In this document: positions 40,799-53,027 of the stretch, piece after piece
How the letters are laid out: the number at the start of each line of letters is the position of its first letter
How positions within the stretch are numbered: the first letter of the stretch is position 1
Origin: CAVVGB01 sp963747715
GTDB taxonomy: Bacteria > Actinomycetota > Thermoleophilia > Gaiellales > Gaiellaceae
Assembly: GCA_963747715.1 (NCBI GenBank)
Contig: CAVVGB010000003.1
Span: 472,429 to 536,428 of the forward strand
Direction of reading: 5' to 3'
DNA: 64,000 nt
Program-made: the position numbers and the translations under genes
Notes under the pieces: model-generated
The model's input: the letters and a program-made list of their open reading frames with translations, nothing else
Told to the model about the DNA's origin: nothing
Database searches by the model: none

Positions 40799-40802
<4 letters not shown>
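38693..40802 (+). CDS. large envelope protein of unknown family, many frameshifts
   Basis: GTG 38693 overlaps the moxR stop. Recoverable parts: a hydrophobic start, beta-rich stretches (ITGVVELRAAPSW, LELVVVDRAGTEIAKVPVPEF), an alpha/beta segment like GldG/DUF4350 (LADWVLAGGALAVAVDRPEDL), GLGEVHLLAFDATEE, a membrane helix (RWTIVVAALLLLIYAALAGPLNFWL), a second helix, and a C-terminal beta domain (ERTLVVDRDGARLERL, FILWRPRCS). It looks like a periplasmic/membrane partner of the ABC exporter that follows. The end is uncertain because of slips; the call is structural only. Confidence 0.5.
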
Positions 40803-41851
<1,049 letters not shown>

Positions 41852-41855
<4 letters not shown>

Positions 41856-43489
41856 GCGCGCAGACCGGCATTCGCGTCGATCCCGCCGCCGCCGCCGAGC
41901 GTCCGCGGGCTTTTCGCGTTGAAGACGCGCTGGCAGCGACTCACGAGCGATCCGAACCCGGTCTGGATGCGCGAGCTTCGCGCCGCCGCCCGCCTGCAAC
42001 GAACGCCGGTCATTCTGGCGGTGATCACGGGAATGATGACGCTGCTCGTCTGCTCGGTCGGCGGCGTCGCCGCCATGAGCTCGGAGCCGGCGCACGTCGG
42101 CATCTGGCTCTACCACACCTTCTTTTCGCTCACCTTCGCGCGTCGTGACCTGGATGGGACCCGCGGTCGCCTCCACCACCATTGCCGCGGAGCGCAGCGG
42201 ACGCACCTGGGAGGCGCTCGAGCTCACCGGGCTCGGGCCCGCCAAGGTCGCGCGCGGAAAGTTCCTGGCGTCGCTCTCCTACGTTTCGCTCTACCTCGTC
42301 ATGCTGGCGCCGGTCGGCGCGCTGCCGTTCTTGTTCGGCGGCGTGACCGCACTCGAGATCCTGCTCGCGTTCGTGCTGCTCGGCGTGTTCGCGGTGCTGT
42401 CGGTCGCCTTCGGCCTGGCCATGAGCTCGAAGATGGGCACGCCGGCGGTGCGCCATCCTGGTGACCCTGCTGGTCTCGGTGCTCTGCTCGATTCCGGCTT
42501 ACGTCGGCCTCGGGGTCGCTCTGTCGTACGCCGCGAACGAGCTCTGGCCGGGCGTCGTCGGCGGCGCCCCCGTGTGGCTGCCGACGGCCTACGTGCGCGC
42601 GGACTTCGGCGCCGAATACGTGGCCCTGCTCGTGCTCTTGCCGTTCGTGCTGATCGCGGTGCCGGCCTGGCTGTTCTACGAGATCACGATCGCCAACATG
42701 GCGGCCCCGAGCGACGACCGTTCGACGCCGGCTCCGTCTCTGGGCGCTGGTTTCGACCCCGGGCTCGCGCTCGCGATGCTCGGCTGCGGCGCCGCGTTTC
42801 GGGACGCCAAGTGGTTCTTGTTCGGCGAGGCCGCGCTGTTCATGCTGTGCGTGTTCATGGCATTTCTCTTCGCCGGCGAGCCGCTCGGCCCGTCGCGCAG
42901 GGTCGAAGTGCACTGGCAGCGCGAGCGGGTGTCCGCGGTTAGGCGCTTTCGTCGGGCCGGGCGTCATTCCGGCCTGCGTCACGTTGACCGTGCTGTCGTC
43001 GGCTGCTTCGGGCTGCGTCGTGCTCTCGGGCTACTTCTTGGTTCCGACGTACGCCGACCGCGTCGCCGTCCTTTCGCTCGGTGGCTACGCGGCGGCGTTC
43101 GCGGTGTTCGTGAGCGGTTTTGCGGCATGGACACGAGCACGCGCGAGCGGGGCCGGCGTTCCCCGAGTGCTCCTGCTCGGCGCGCTGTTCCTCGCCTTCG
43201 TCGGTCCCTACATCGCCATGGCCATCGCCGGCCTGGGCGGCGAGCGGGATGCGCGCGATGCTGGTTGCTGCCCCCTCGCCCATCTACGCCCTGTATATGG
43301 CGAGCGGAAGCGCAGCGGCATGACGCTGCTCGCGAGCGGCGAGCCGGCTCCCGACCCCGAGCGTGACGCCGCGCTCTTCGCCGGCGCCGTCGTGCGCCGG
43401 GGCGTGGGCGATCATCGGGCTCGGCTTGCTCGCGGTCGCCGCAGCGCGGGTGAGGAGCTCGGCGACAGGCCGAACGGGCTCAGCGTGAG
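41852..43489 (+). CDS. ABC-2-type permease, frameshifted
   Basis: Joined frames give MRELRAAARLQRTPVILAVITGMMTLLV..., TTIAAERSGRTWEALELTGLGPAKVARGKFLASL (the cytoplasmic coupling motif of ABC-2 permeases), then helices VSLYLVMLAPVGALPFLF, LLAFVLLGVFAVLSVAFGLA, VALLVLLPFVLIAVPAWLF and several more to about 43440. About ten helices in all. With the ATPase it forms an exporter. Breaks near 41925, 42145, 42450, 42730, 42945 and 43240. End taken at TGA 43487-43489. Confidence 0.72.
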
Positions 43490-44428
43490 GCGCTGGAGGC
43501 GTCGTTCACGACGCCGGCGCAAGAGCCTCATGAGCGCGACCAACTGCTCAGCCCCGAGTTCTTGCGCGGAGCTCGAAATGCTCAAGCGGCGGCTGGAAAT
43601 TCACGCTCGTTCGGGGGAGCTCGGCGAGCGGGCGGCGCCCCGCCGGGGGGGCAGCGCGGAGTTTCAAGAGCACCGACCGTACGCGCCGGGTGACGACCCG
43701 CGCCGGATCGACTGGCTCGCTTTCGCGCGCACCGGCCAGCCCGTGACGAAGCTTTTCCGAGCCGAGGAAGACACCGTCGTCCGCCTCGTGCTCGACGCCT
43801 CGGCGTCGCAAGGCTTCGGCTCACCGAGCAAACACGAGACCGACGCAACGCCTGGCGGCCGCGATTGGAGCCGTGGCCCTGGCTTCGGGGCAGCGCGCCG
43901 AGATCGCCCTCGCGCGTGAGCGACCCGATCGAGCCGATTGCACTCGAGCGCCTCGGGCGACGCAAGCGGGGACGCGCCGGGACCGCCGAGCTCGTGAAGG
44001 AGATCGCTCGGGTGCTGCCCGAAGGGCGAGCCGACCTCGGGCGGGCCATCCGAAGGGTGGTCGAGAGCTCGGTGCGTCCCGGTTTCCTGGTCTTGCTCAG
44101 CGACTTCCTGGATCCCGGGCCGGTGACCGCAGCCCTCGGCATGGCGCGCGCTGCCGGACACGACGTGGCCCTCGTTCAGGTCGTGGATCAGAGCGAGCTC
44201 GAGCCCGACTTCGAGGGCGACTTCTCGCTCGTGGACTCCGAGACGGACGCCGCCGTCGAGGTCACGATGGACCCGGCTGCGATCGAGGCGTATCTACTTC
44301 GCGTCGCCGGACTCGCGGAAGAGCTGCGCGGTTGGGCGCGGCGACACGGTGCAACCTACGTGCGCGCAAGAACGGACGAGCCACTGCTCGACGTCTTGAA
44401 ACGCTTCGTGAAGAGGTCGGTTGACTGA
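43486..44428 (+). CDS. DUF58 protein, frameshifted
   Basis: The DUF58 core is clear: EHRPYAPGDDPRRIDWLAFARTGQPVTKLFRAEEDTVVRLVLDASAS, then an alpha/beta VWA-like part (FLVLLSDFLDPGPVTAALGMARAAGHDVALVQVVDQSELEP) to the stop at 44426-44428. The beginning (LEMLKRRLEIHARSGELGE) is in two frames with an extra G near 43562. Start GTG 43486 overlaps the permease stop but is tentative. DUF58 proteins go with MoxR and VWA proteins, as here. Confidence 0.85.
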
Positions 44429-44544
44429 GCGAAGGCTCTCGAAAACCGGCTATTTTCTGGCCAGAAAGTGAGCCGGAGCGGCGCGTTCACGTCGCGCTGT
44501 GCGCGCTATGTCCGCGCCGCTCCCACGGCTCAGGCGAACGTCGC

Positions 44545-44658
44545 TTACTTGCGACGACGCTTGCGCTTCGGCGCTGCCGCCGGTGCTGCCGCTGCCGCCT
44601 TGCGGCGCTTGCGTCGCTTCGGCGCTGCCGCCTTCTTCGCTTTCTTTCGTGCAGCCAT
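44545..44658 (-). CDS. histone H1-like Lys/Ala-rich peptide (37 aa)
   Basis: ATG 44658 with GAGGATGGATC just upstream opens MAARKKAKKAAAPKRRKRRK..., nearly all Lys, Arg, Ala and Pro. Such H1 C-tail-like peptides bind DNA and are found in Myxococcota, Planctomycetota and others. It is antisense to the operon, in the 400-base gap after DUF58. The longer upstream frame is not supported. Confidence 0.7.
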   Translation of the reverse strand: MAARKKAKKAAAPKRRKRRKAAAAAPAAAPKRKRRRK

Positions 44659-44837
44659 GATCCATCCTCTGGTTGACGAGAACGCCCATCGTGAGCGCTC
44701 ACGTGCACGCACTCTCTCTCCCTTCGTGCGCGCCGTCAAGAGCATGTTTCAGTACGGTTGCAGCGAGAACGTTGGTTGGTGGGGCCGCCGCGACGCCACC
44801 GACTGTTTGCTGGAGTGCCACGCGTGAGTACGCGAGA

Positions 44838-45491
44838 GTGATTTCGAAGCGGAGACGCTGCGCCTTTACTCGGCGTTACGTCGTCGAGATCGTCGAACGC
44901 TTTGGGCTTTGCCCTTGGGCCGATCGCGCGCTACGCGAGGGTCGGGTGACCGAGGTCGTGTTCGAGCAAACGAACCCCGACCTCTTCGAACCGTCGCTCG
45001 TTCGCATGCAGGAGCTCGCCGACGCGAACACGATCGACGTGGCGCTCTTCATCTACCCGCGAATCGGCCTAAATCGGCTGGATTTCGAGCACTTTGCGCG
45101 CCGCCTGCGCGCGCTCGATGCCGAGCGCCACGCACCCGGCCAGATCCCGTTCGCCATCGCCGCATTTCATCCCGACGCTGCTCCCGTTCTCGTGAACCCC
45201 GATCGGTTGGTTCCGTTCCTGCGCCGGACGCCCGATCCGACGCTCCAGCTCGTCCGTGAGACCACCCTGTCGCGGGTCCGCGGAGACCGCACGGGACCTC
45301 GTTCTACGACCCGCGAGGCTCTTCGAAGCGTGCGGGAGCCGGCCGAACCCGACGTTCGGGAACGCGTCGCTCGGACGAACCATGAGACGGTCGAACGCGT
45401 CGGGGTGGAGGCGCTCGAGGCGGTGTTCGAGGACATCCTGAGGGATCGCAACGAAACGCACGCCCGGCTCTCGAGCGGCAACGTTCGGTAG
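44838..45491 (+). CDS. DUF1415-type protein, frameshifted in the middle
   Basis: After GTG 44838: RYVVEIVERFGLCPWADRALREGRV, VALFIYPRIGLNRLDFEHFARRLRA and DPTLQLVRETTLSRVRG match my recall of DUF1415. The section about 45285-45345 is scrambled by slips, after which RERVARTNHETVERVGVEALEAVFEDILRDR ends the protein at 45491. The start is uncertain. Function unknown. Confidence 0.7.
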   Translation: MISKRRRCAFTRRYVVEIVERFGLCPWADRALREGRVTEVVFEQTNPDLFEPSLVRMQELADANTIDVALFIYPRIGLNRLDFEHFARRLRALDAERHAPGQIPFAIAAFHPDAAPVLVNPDRLVPFLRRTPDPTLQLVRETTLSRVRGDRTGPRSTTREALRSVREPAEPDVRERVARTNHETVERVGVEALEAVFEDILRDRNETHARLSSGNVR

Positions 45492-45499
45492 GTCATGCC

Positions 45500-47450
45500 A
45501 TGCCCTTCGAGCTCCGAAGTCCCTGCCCACCTCGCGCTTCTCGGCCTGCTCGTCCCGCTCGTCCTCCTCTACGTATTGCGCATCCGTCGCGAGAAGCGGC
45601 GCGTTCCGTCGACGTGGCTCTGGCGCTCGGCGGAACGCGACTTGCTCGCGAAGCAGCCGTTTCGCAGGCTTTTTCCGTACCTTTCACTGATCCTCGAGGC
45701 GCTCGCGATCTGCGCGCTCGCTCTCGCGTTTGCAAGACCCATCGTTCGAGGGGGGCAGATCGACTCGGTCCACCTCGCGCTCGTCATCGACACGAGCGCG
45801 TCCATGGGGGCCTCGGAGCCGATGGGCGGTCACGCATCGAGCTCGCGCGCGCAGCAGCCCGCACGCTGTCACGACAGCTCGCACCGGGAGCCGACGCCCT
45901 GGTCATCGAGGCCGGCCGGGAGCCTCGCGTCGTTTCGCCCCTCGAGCGCGACCCGAAGCGCATCGACGCTGCCATCGAACGGGTGAAGCTCGGGGAGGTC
46001 GAAGGCGACCTGGGAAGCGCTCTCTCGCTGGCCACCAATCACCTGCGCTCACGACCGGGGTCGAGCCGCATCGTCGTGGTCACGGACGGCGCCCTGGCCC
46101 GTCCTGACGCTTTCGCCACGGCGTCGCTACCCGTCGACATCGTTCGGGTCGGCACGCCGGTCGACAACGTCGGCATCGTTCGGGCGGACGTGGCCCGCAC
46201 GAGCGAGTCGGCCGGTCGCGATCGCGTGCAGGTGTTCGCTCTCGCCAAAAACTTCGGAAAAACCCGGCGTTCGGCGTTCGTGACGCTGCTTCCGCAACAC
46301 TCGACGACACCGCTCGCGTCGCGGCGTCTGGATCTCGCGGCGGGGGAAGAAGCCCCCGTCACGCTGTCGTTCGACGCCGCGCCCGGCAGACAAGGGCATG
46401 GGCCTCGTCGTCGATCTGTCGGCCGGTGACGCTCTGCGGCCGGACGATCGAGCCTACGTTCGCGTCCCCGCCGGACGACACCTGCCGGTCGTGCTGTCGC
46501 CGAAGACGGCGAGCCCGTGGATCGCGCGCGCCCTCGCGAGCGATCCCGGAATCGAGCTCTTGGGTGCCGGATCTCGGCTCTCGGACCGGACGGTCCCGTA
46601 CGATGCGTTCGTCGTCATCGAGGGCGCCTGCCCCGACCGGATCCCCGGCTCCGATTTCTTGATTGTGAACCCGCCGCCCGGGCCCTGCCACGGGGCAACG
46701 ATCGGGGCGGCGCTCGACCGTCCGACGATCACCTCGTGGGCCGACGGCGACTCTCGCCTGCGCTTCACGAGCTTCGAAGGCGTCGTCATTCAGAAGGCGA
46801 ACCTCGTCGTTCCCGACGGCCCCCACGCCTCGCTCGTTCGCGCGCGCGAAGGCACGCTGATCGCCGATATTTCCGGCTCTGGACGCACGGGACGCTCGTC
46901 GGCTTCGACGTGGGAGAGAGCAACTGGCCGCTCCGCGCGTCGTTCGTGCTCTTCATGAGAAACCTCGTCGAGCTCGCTCGCAATCATCGGGCCGGGGTGG
47001 CGCAAGGCCCGGCTCGAACGGGCGAGCCGCTCGCCGTGCGCGTACCGCTCGACGTGACGGAAATCGAACTCGAGGGCGCTGACGGGGCCGCGCTGGACCG
47101 TGCCGGCTCGAGCCGGTATCGCCGCGATCCCCCGGTCCCGACCGCGCCGGACTCTACTTCGCGAGCTGGAAGGGTCAGCGCCCGGGCAGCACGCTCGTCC
47201 CCGTCAATCTCACGAGCGCGCTCGAGAGCGATCTCCGAGAGCGGGAGCTCACCCTGCCCGAGGGACGCCCGGTCCAGACGAAGCCGGCCGCCGACCTCAG
47301 CGACGCCGTCACCGATTGGTCCTGGCTCTTCGCCGCGCTCGCGCTCCTGGCGTTCGTGCTCGACCTCCATTGGATCACACGCTCGCCGAAGCGAGCCCGT
47401 TCCGAAAGGCGCGCCGCCTCGACCCCTCCGCGGTGCCTCGGACGCCGCAT
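45500..47450 (+). CDS. BatA-like VWA membrane protein, frameshifted
   Basis: ATG 45500 begins MPFELRSP, then (after a slip) AHLALLGLLVPLVLLYVLRIRREKRRVPSTWLW, the hallmark N-terminal BatA/TIGR02226 region with one helix. A second helix (LSLILEALAICALALAFARP) leads into a VWA domain with the MIDAS motif DTSAS and SRIVVVTDGALARPD. A long beta region follows and a final helix (WLFAALALLAFVLDL) near 47365. Breaks near 45520, 45830, 46390, 46890 and 47120. Partner of MoxR and DUF58. Confidence 0.75.
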
Positions 47451-48535
47451 GACCGGGCCGTCCCTGCCCCCAGCGTTCTTCGCGCTTTCGTCGCGCTCGC
47501 GCTCGACTACCTCGTCTTTCGCGATCCGACGCCGAGGTCTCTTCGCGCGACCGGTACTGCTTTCGCCACCCTCGTCGCGCTCCTGCCGGCCGCCCTCTCG
47601 ACGTTCGCCTGGTGGGGGCCGCTTCGAGGTTCCCTACGTCCGGCTCGAACGCTCGTGGCTCGCGTTTCCGGTCGGTCTCGTCGTGCTCGCTCGGCATCGC
47701 GCGTCTCGAGCGCCTCTCGACCCGTCAAAGCCGGTTTCGTCGCGTCCTCTCCGAGCTCCTGTCTGCCACTGTCGCTCGTCGGTCTGGGACTCTCGGTCGG
47801 TCGGGCCTCGAGCTCGGACGACCCCTCGACCGCCTGAGCGTGCTCGTGGCAATCGATCGCAGCCGCAGCATCGACCTGGTTCCGAACGCCGAGTCGCGCA
47901 TCGCCGCCGAGCTTCGCGTCGCCGAGCTCGGCATGCGCGACGACGACCGCGATCGGCACGCTCGCGTTCGGAACGAGCGCAGCCGATCGAAGACCCGCTG
48001 CGCCCGCGCTCGCGCCTCCCGGCGCCGCAACGCGCCGAGGTCGGTCGCGACGGGACCGATCTCGGGGCGGCGGTGCGGCACGCCCTGGGTGAGCTACCGT
48101 CCGATTCGGCTGGGCGCATCGTGCTCCTCAGCGACGGCGTCTCGACGCGCGGCGACCCCGTCGGAGCGGCGCTGGCCGCGGTCGCTGCGGGCGTGCCAAT
48201 GAACGTCGTTCCGCTCGATCAGAGCAAGGTGCCCGGACGTGCGCATCGCGTCGGTGCGCATGCCCGCACGCGCGAGTCGCGACGAGCCGGTCGAGCTGCG
48301 CGTCGTGACGAGCTCGAGCGCTCCCGCCCGCGTCGAATTGCGCGTGCTCCGCGACGGAGTGCCAATCAAGAAAGGCATGGTCAACCTCGCGGCGGGCGAA
48401 GACGTGCTCTACCTGCGCGAGGTCGCGCCCGGTCGGGTTTTCACCGCTACGACGTGGAGGTGAGCGCGCCGAAAACCCGGCGCTCGACCGCGCCCCCGAG
48501 GACAACTCCGGGTCGGCCTTCATGCGCGTGCGCGG
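47449..48535 (+). pseudogene. second VWA membrane protein, cut off at a junction
   Basis: Joined frames give two or three helices (FVALALDYLVFRD, TLVALLPAALSTFAWWG, LAFPVGLVVLALGIA), then a VWA domain with MIDAS DRSRS in VLVAIDRSRSIDLVPNAE, GRIVLLSDGVSTRGDPVGAAL, and a beta domain (VELRVVTSSSAPARVELRVLRDGVPIKKG). It stops making sense at about 48535, just after SAFMRVRG, where an ftsZ fragment on the other strand begins. Normally such proteins continue into a glutamine-amidotransferase-like domain. Start approximate. Confidence 0.65.
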
Positions 48536-48539
48536 GACG

Positions 48540-48915
48540 AGGTCACTCGCCGCACGCGCGGCTCGCCGGCCGGCTCGCGGAACGAGGACTGCTCCTGCCG
48601 CGGCGCGCGCTTCTCGCCATAGCCGGTGCCGATCACGGTGATCCACACCTCGTCCTCGAGCTTCTCGTCGAGCATCGCCCCGAAGATGATGTTCGCGTCG
48701 GGGTGCGCGGCCTCCTGGATCGTGTGGGCGGCCTCGTTGACCTCCCACAGCGACAGGTCCTTGCCGCCGGTGATCGAGAGCAGGATCGAGTGCGCGCCCT
48801 CGAGCGTCGTCTCCAGCAGCGGCGACGAGGCGGCGGCGTGGGCGGCCTCGATGGCGCGCTTGTCGCCGGTTCCCATGCCGATGCCGAGCAGCGCGTTGCC
48901 GCAGTCCTTGTTGAG
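48540..48915 (-). pseudogene. ftsZ: internal fragment of cell-division protein FtsZ
   Basis: About 120 residues: NALLGIGMGTGDKRAIEAAH, SPLLETTLEGAHSILLSITGG, LSLWEVNEAAHTIQEAAHPDANIIFG and EDEVWITVIGTGYG, the tubulin-like C-terminal domain of FtsZ. The GTPase domain (GGGTGTG motif) is absent. Both ends stop abruptly inside unrelated genes, so this is an orphan piece of roughly 375 bases. The wording fits actinobacterial FtsZ. Confidence 0.8.
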
Positions 48916-48924
48916 CGTGCGCCC

Positions 48925-49608
48925 GCGTCTTCCGCCGCCTGAGCCAGCAGGTCACCAATTGGACTCCGCTTCTGGCCGCGCGCGGTCGGCCAGTACAGGC
49001 CGTTCTCTTGCCGGGATCGCTCTGGAACTTCGCCGCGTGCACGCCTGCGGGCTTGCCGTCGTGTCCCTGTTGCGCGTAGCGCAGCTGCGCAGCGACGTAA
49101 GCACGGCAGCTCGCGATCGCTGTGATCTCGTTGCGTCCGATCCGCCGCGCCAGCACTTCTTCCTTGCCGGCGGCGGTGTCGAATCGCCATCCGTCCGCCC
49201 CTTTGGAGAGCGGCACCGGGAAGGGCCACTGCTCGTTGCCGATGACGAGCGTCTTTCGATCGGGCGTCGCATCCTCGAGATGCCACTGCTCGCTGACCGC
49301 GACAGCGAACACCTGGCGGTTCAGACGAGCGGCCGCGGATCGGTGGGCGAGATCAGCTCCCGTCCTTCGGGACCGAAGATCGCCAGCATCGCCTCGAGGT
49401 TCCCGGTCTTGACCGTGTCGAGGAGCGCCTTGACGGCGTCCTCAGGCGCCGCAAACGTGCGCTGCGTCGCGGTCTGCCCCGCGGCTGTCGCCGAAGCGGC
49501 GAAAAGCGCCAGCCACGCACACGCGAACACTCGGGCGCTGAGGCTGCGGCCGCTGGGTTCGAGATCGTCGCCTGATCGATGCATCCCGATCGTCCTGGTC
49601 CTGGTCAT
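48925..49608 (-). CDS. DUF2950 secreted protein, C-terminus cut by a junction, frameshifted
   Basis: ATG 49608 begins a signal peptide (ACAWLALFAASATAAGQ) and FAAPEDAVKALLDTVKTGNLEAMLAIFGPEG. After slips near 49325 and 49000 it reads RLNRQVFAVAVSEQWHLED, CRAYVAAQLRYAQQGHDG and KENGLYWPTARGQKRSPIGDLLAQAAED, all as in DUF2950. The ending is missing where the ftsZ fragment begins. DUF2950 is regularly next to DUF3300, as here. Periplasmic; role unknown. Confidence 0.78.
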
Positions 49609-49631
49609 GGTGTCGACCTCTTCCGAAGCGC

Positions 49632-50838
49632 TCACCGGCGGCGGCCCCCGCCCCCGCCCCCGCCCCCGCGCGAGCTGCCGCGGCTCTGTTGTCCGCGAGC
49701 ACTGGTCGAGCGTTGTGATTGTCCGTTCGAATATCCCGAGAATGCGTCCGAGCCGCCGCTGCTCCGTTGAGTCGTTCCTGGACTCCTGCTGCCCTCGCCG
49801 TAACCGCGGGCTTCGGGGCTTCCTGTGCGGCCCGAAGGCTGCGCCGGTGACGTCGCGCTCTGGGTCGAAGCGTCTCGCGCCTGCGTGCTCCGCTCCGTTC
49901 GTTGCGCCTGCGCCTCGGGCCGATTCTCCTGCCGCGTCTGTTGACGGTCCGTGCGCTCCTCCTGGGTCGAGTCACGGCGCTCGGTCTGCTGTTCCGTCCG
50001 GTTCTCCGCGCGATCGCCGCGCTCATCGACGAGGTCCTCGCGGTGGTCCTGCCAGTCCTCGCGCGCGTCTTCCCGCGCGTCGTAGTAGTCGTCCCAGGCG
50101 TGGTTGTAGTGTAGCCGCCGCCGTGCCATCCGTACGGGCCGTAGTAGTAGCTGTTGTCCACCGCCGCGCCGATCGCGATCCCGGCAGTGAATCCGATCAG
50201 GCCAGCCGCGATCGCCACGTCAGCGTCATTGTCTTCCTGGACGACCACGGTGGTCGGAGCCTGCGTGTACACCACCTCGGTGTTGTATTGCGGGACATAG
50301 ACGATCTGCGGATTGGCGGGCTCGATGACGATCACTTCCTGGCCAGATGAGGTGGTCTTGGTTTCGACCTCCTGCTGTGGCGAGCTTTTCAGCGTCCCGA
50401 CATTTTTCGCCTGCAGCCTCAATCTCTGGATGCTGGCGAAGACCGCGTTTCGATCGGCCGTGAACGCCTGCCCCAGGGCGTTCGTCCACTCGATCTGGTC
50501 CGCCATCTTCGCCACGACTTCAGGAAAGAGCACCAACGCCACGAAGCTCGCATCGAACCCGGCCTTGACCGCGGCGTCCTGAAGCGGGGTGCCTTTCAGC
50601 GTCTGGTTGGCCTCAGCCACTTGTCGAGTTCGGTGACTTTCGAGGGATCGGTCGCGCTCATCAGCATCTGCGCGAGCAGTTGGTCTGGATAGAGCGCAAT
50701 CGGAGCGAGTAGTCCGTCTAACGTGCCTGTCGCTGGCTGTGAGGCCTGTGCGGCCTGCGCGCCCGCGGCGATCTGGTCCCGCGGCGCACCGCACGCCACG
50801 AACAGTACGACGGTTGCGGCAATCAGGCGTCCGGTCAT
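49632..50838 (-). CDS. DUF3300 secreted protein with repetitive tail, frameshifted
   Basis: ATG 50838 starts MTGRLIAATVVLFVACG, a lipoprotein-like signal. The DUF3300 core is LLAPIALYPDQLLAQMLMSATDP, VAEANQTLKGTPLQDAAVKAGF and ALVLFPEVVAKMADQIEWTNALGQAF, followed by IVYVPQYNTEVVY. A Gly segment leads to a polar Gln/Arg/Ser tail ending in a run of Gly and Arg. Breaks near 50625 and 50110. Precedes DUF2950 by 23 bases on the same strand. Confidence 0.8.
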
Positions 50839-51181
50839 GGGGTCCACCCTTCAGTCGTGACACCGAAGAGCAGCGCATGCGCCGTGCCCGGACGTGTCGC
50901 AACGGGCCTTGAACCGCAAGTCGTTAAATCAGAACGAGTTGACGGACATCCGACGCGCGAGGCGCCCGGTCGCCGTCATGTTGGGTCCTCCGTCTCCACG
51001 GAGACACTCCCAAATACCGGAGGCAAGTCCACAAACTACGGTCCACCAGCAACAGCCATCGCTCGTAACTGAACGTGGAGTCTGGGGCGGCACGTACGAC
51101 CGCTGGCGCGGTGGTTGAGTCGCTGGAGGCTCAGAATGCGCGGCAGTACCGCGGCAGTAAAAGGTAGGTGTGACTGTGACG
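50839..51181. other. intergenic region, nothing recognised
   Basis: About 340 bases upstream of DUF3300 and downstream of the next minus-strand gene. I see no gene, RNA or clear repeat. Promoter elements for DUF3300 are presumably here. Confidence 0.3.
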
Positions 51182-53027
51182 TTACGGCAGTTCGACGTCG
51201 TAGCTTCTGATGCGCCACGCGCCGTCTTCGTTCCGCCACAGCGCTCGCAGCACCGGCGCGTCGCCGCCCCGGACCGAATCGCACGGTCAGGCCGTACGCC
51301 TGCCCGTAATCGAGCGGCAGCGGGATCGGGGTCGTCGCGTTGCGAGCGCGCGCGTCGCACTCGGCGGCATCGCCGATGGCGTTCGGCAGGCTCGTCAGGG
51401 TGAACGTCCGCTGAGTAGCCGTGGTCCATCAACCGGACGGCAGGGTGGATGGGATCCGCCGCGGCAGAATGCGCGTCGAGATTTTTCGCGGGCCCCACTA
51501 TCTGCCCGGCGCGCTCGAGACCGGCGCGAATTCTCCGCGCCGCGTCTTCGGGAGACGCGGCGGCGGGGTCGGTGGGACTGCGCAACACGTCGTAACAGCC
51601 GTAGCCGGAGGGCGAGAGAAAGCGAAACGCCGCGTCGTAGTCCTTGCGAATCAGCCACGCTTGCAGAAAATCGTGCGCCGCGGTCACGAGTCCCGGTTCG
51701 GCCTTGACGTGGGTGATCTTGATCTCGTCGGTATCCACCGGCGCGCGGTCCGCATCGATGCCCGCCATCCACGACACGATCTTCCAGTAACCGTTCTCTT
51801 GCGCCCACAGCAACGCCACCGGTTGATCCTGGTGGCCGTCGACATAAAAGGTGGAACCAAAGTACTTGCCGTAAACGCGCGCCGGCTTCTTCGACCCACC
51901 CGGCGCCATCCGGCTTTCACAATCGAACGACGCAGCCACGTCGTCGGGAACGGCAGAGACCACGAATTTTGCGTGGTGGGGTTGCTGGATCACCCTCAAG
52001 GCCGGCATGGGGAGGCGCACGCCGGTGATGAGCCCGTCGAGCGACGTGCGCGCGCCGAGCGTGTCGCGCGCGGCTTTCAGGTTGCCCATCAGCTGAAACG
52101 GCGTCATCCCGTGATCCACGGTCAGCGGATCGTCGGCATCCTGGCGATACACGCATATGCGCGCTCCGAGACGTAGCCCATCGCGGCCAGGACGTCTCCC
52201 TCCACCAGCCAGGCGGTGAGGAAGTCATTCGCCATCACCTCGACGTTTTTCTTGCCGGCCCGCGGTGCCCGTGGCAGCGCGCGCGCATCCGGGGTCTCGA
52301 CCTCCGCCCGCCCCAGGTTCACGCCGAAGAAGCCGCGCCACCAGTTCTGAAGACCGGCCCATCGATTGCTGTGACGGTCGGCGTTGTCGCCGGCGCGGAC
52401 ATCTGAATTCGACGAGCTGAGGTGCCCGTTGAACACCGCGGCCGGAAAACTCGACGAGCGGTAATCGACGTCGACATCGGCACGACGCCCGTCCGGCGCA
52501 ATCGAAATCTGGATCGAGGGCACGCCGCCGGTGGCGCGGAAGTTGGTGGGATAGCCCTTGTGATAGACGGTGTTGTCGACACCGCGTTTGAACTCCCGCG
52601 ATCGCGTCAGGATATCTACAGCGGCGGGGATCAGCCGGACGTAGATGCGGAACTGTTGGTCGCCCGAGGTGCCGGGGACCTGGCCTTTGACGGTTTCGAG
52701 CTGCTCGATCAAACCCAGCGCATTGTGTTGCCCGCTCAACGGCGCGCCTGATGCGTCGCTCAGCGGCGTCGCGGTCAAGGCATGGGTGACGGCATCGAAG
52801 GTGGTCTTGGTGGAGACGGTGAGGATCTCGTCGTAGAACTCGCTCGGCACCACCGCCTGGCCGGTGGTTTTCGTAAAGCGCGCGATCCAGTCGTTGATCA
52901 GTTGCTGGCGACGTTCGCCGAGGCCGGAGTAGGCCCCGCCGAAGGTCGGAGCCGGCTGCTGCGCCACGCCGACCTCGATCGCGAGGAGCGCCAGCAGGCA
53001 ACCGCAGACGAACACCGTGATTCGCAT
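51182..53027 (-). CDS. secreted protein of unknown function with two similar C-terminal domains, frameshifted
   Basis: ATG 53027 starts a signal peptide ending GVAQQ. The first ~240 residues are alpha/beta with no motif I know. Two later segments resemble each other: NDFLTAWLVEGDVLAAMGYVSERAYACI and HDFLQAWLIRKDYDAAFRFLSPSGYGCY, each followed by a similar layout, suggesting an internal duplication of an NTF2/SnoaL-like fold. Slips near 52140, 51400 and 51290; the end RSYDVELP precedes TAA at 51182. About 615 residues. No family named. Confidence 0.6.

Noticed and set aside
49630..49680. Run of CCCCCG units as a possible tandem repeat or regulatory element
   Set aside because: It encodes the Gly/Arg tail of the DUF3300 protein, a common low-complexity ending.
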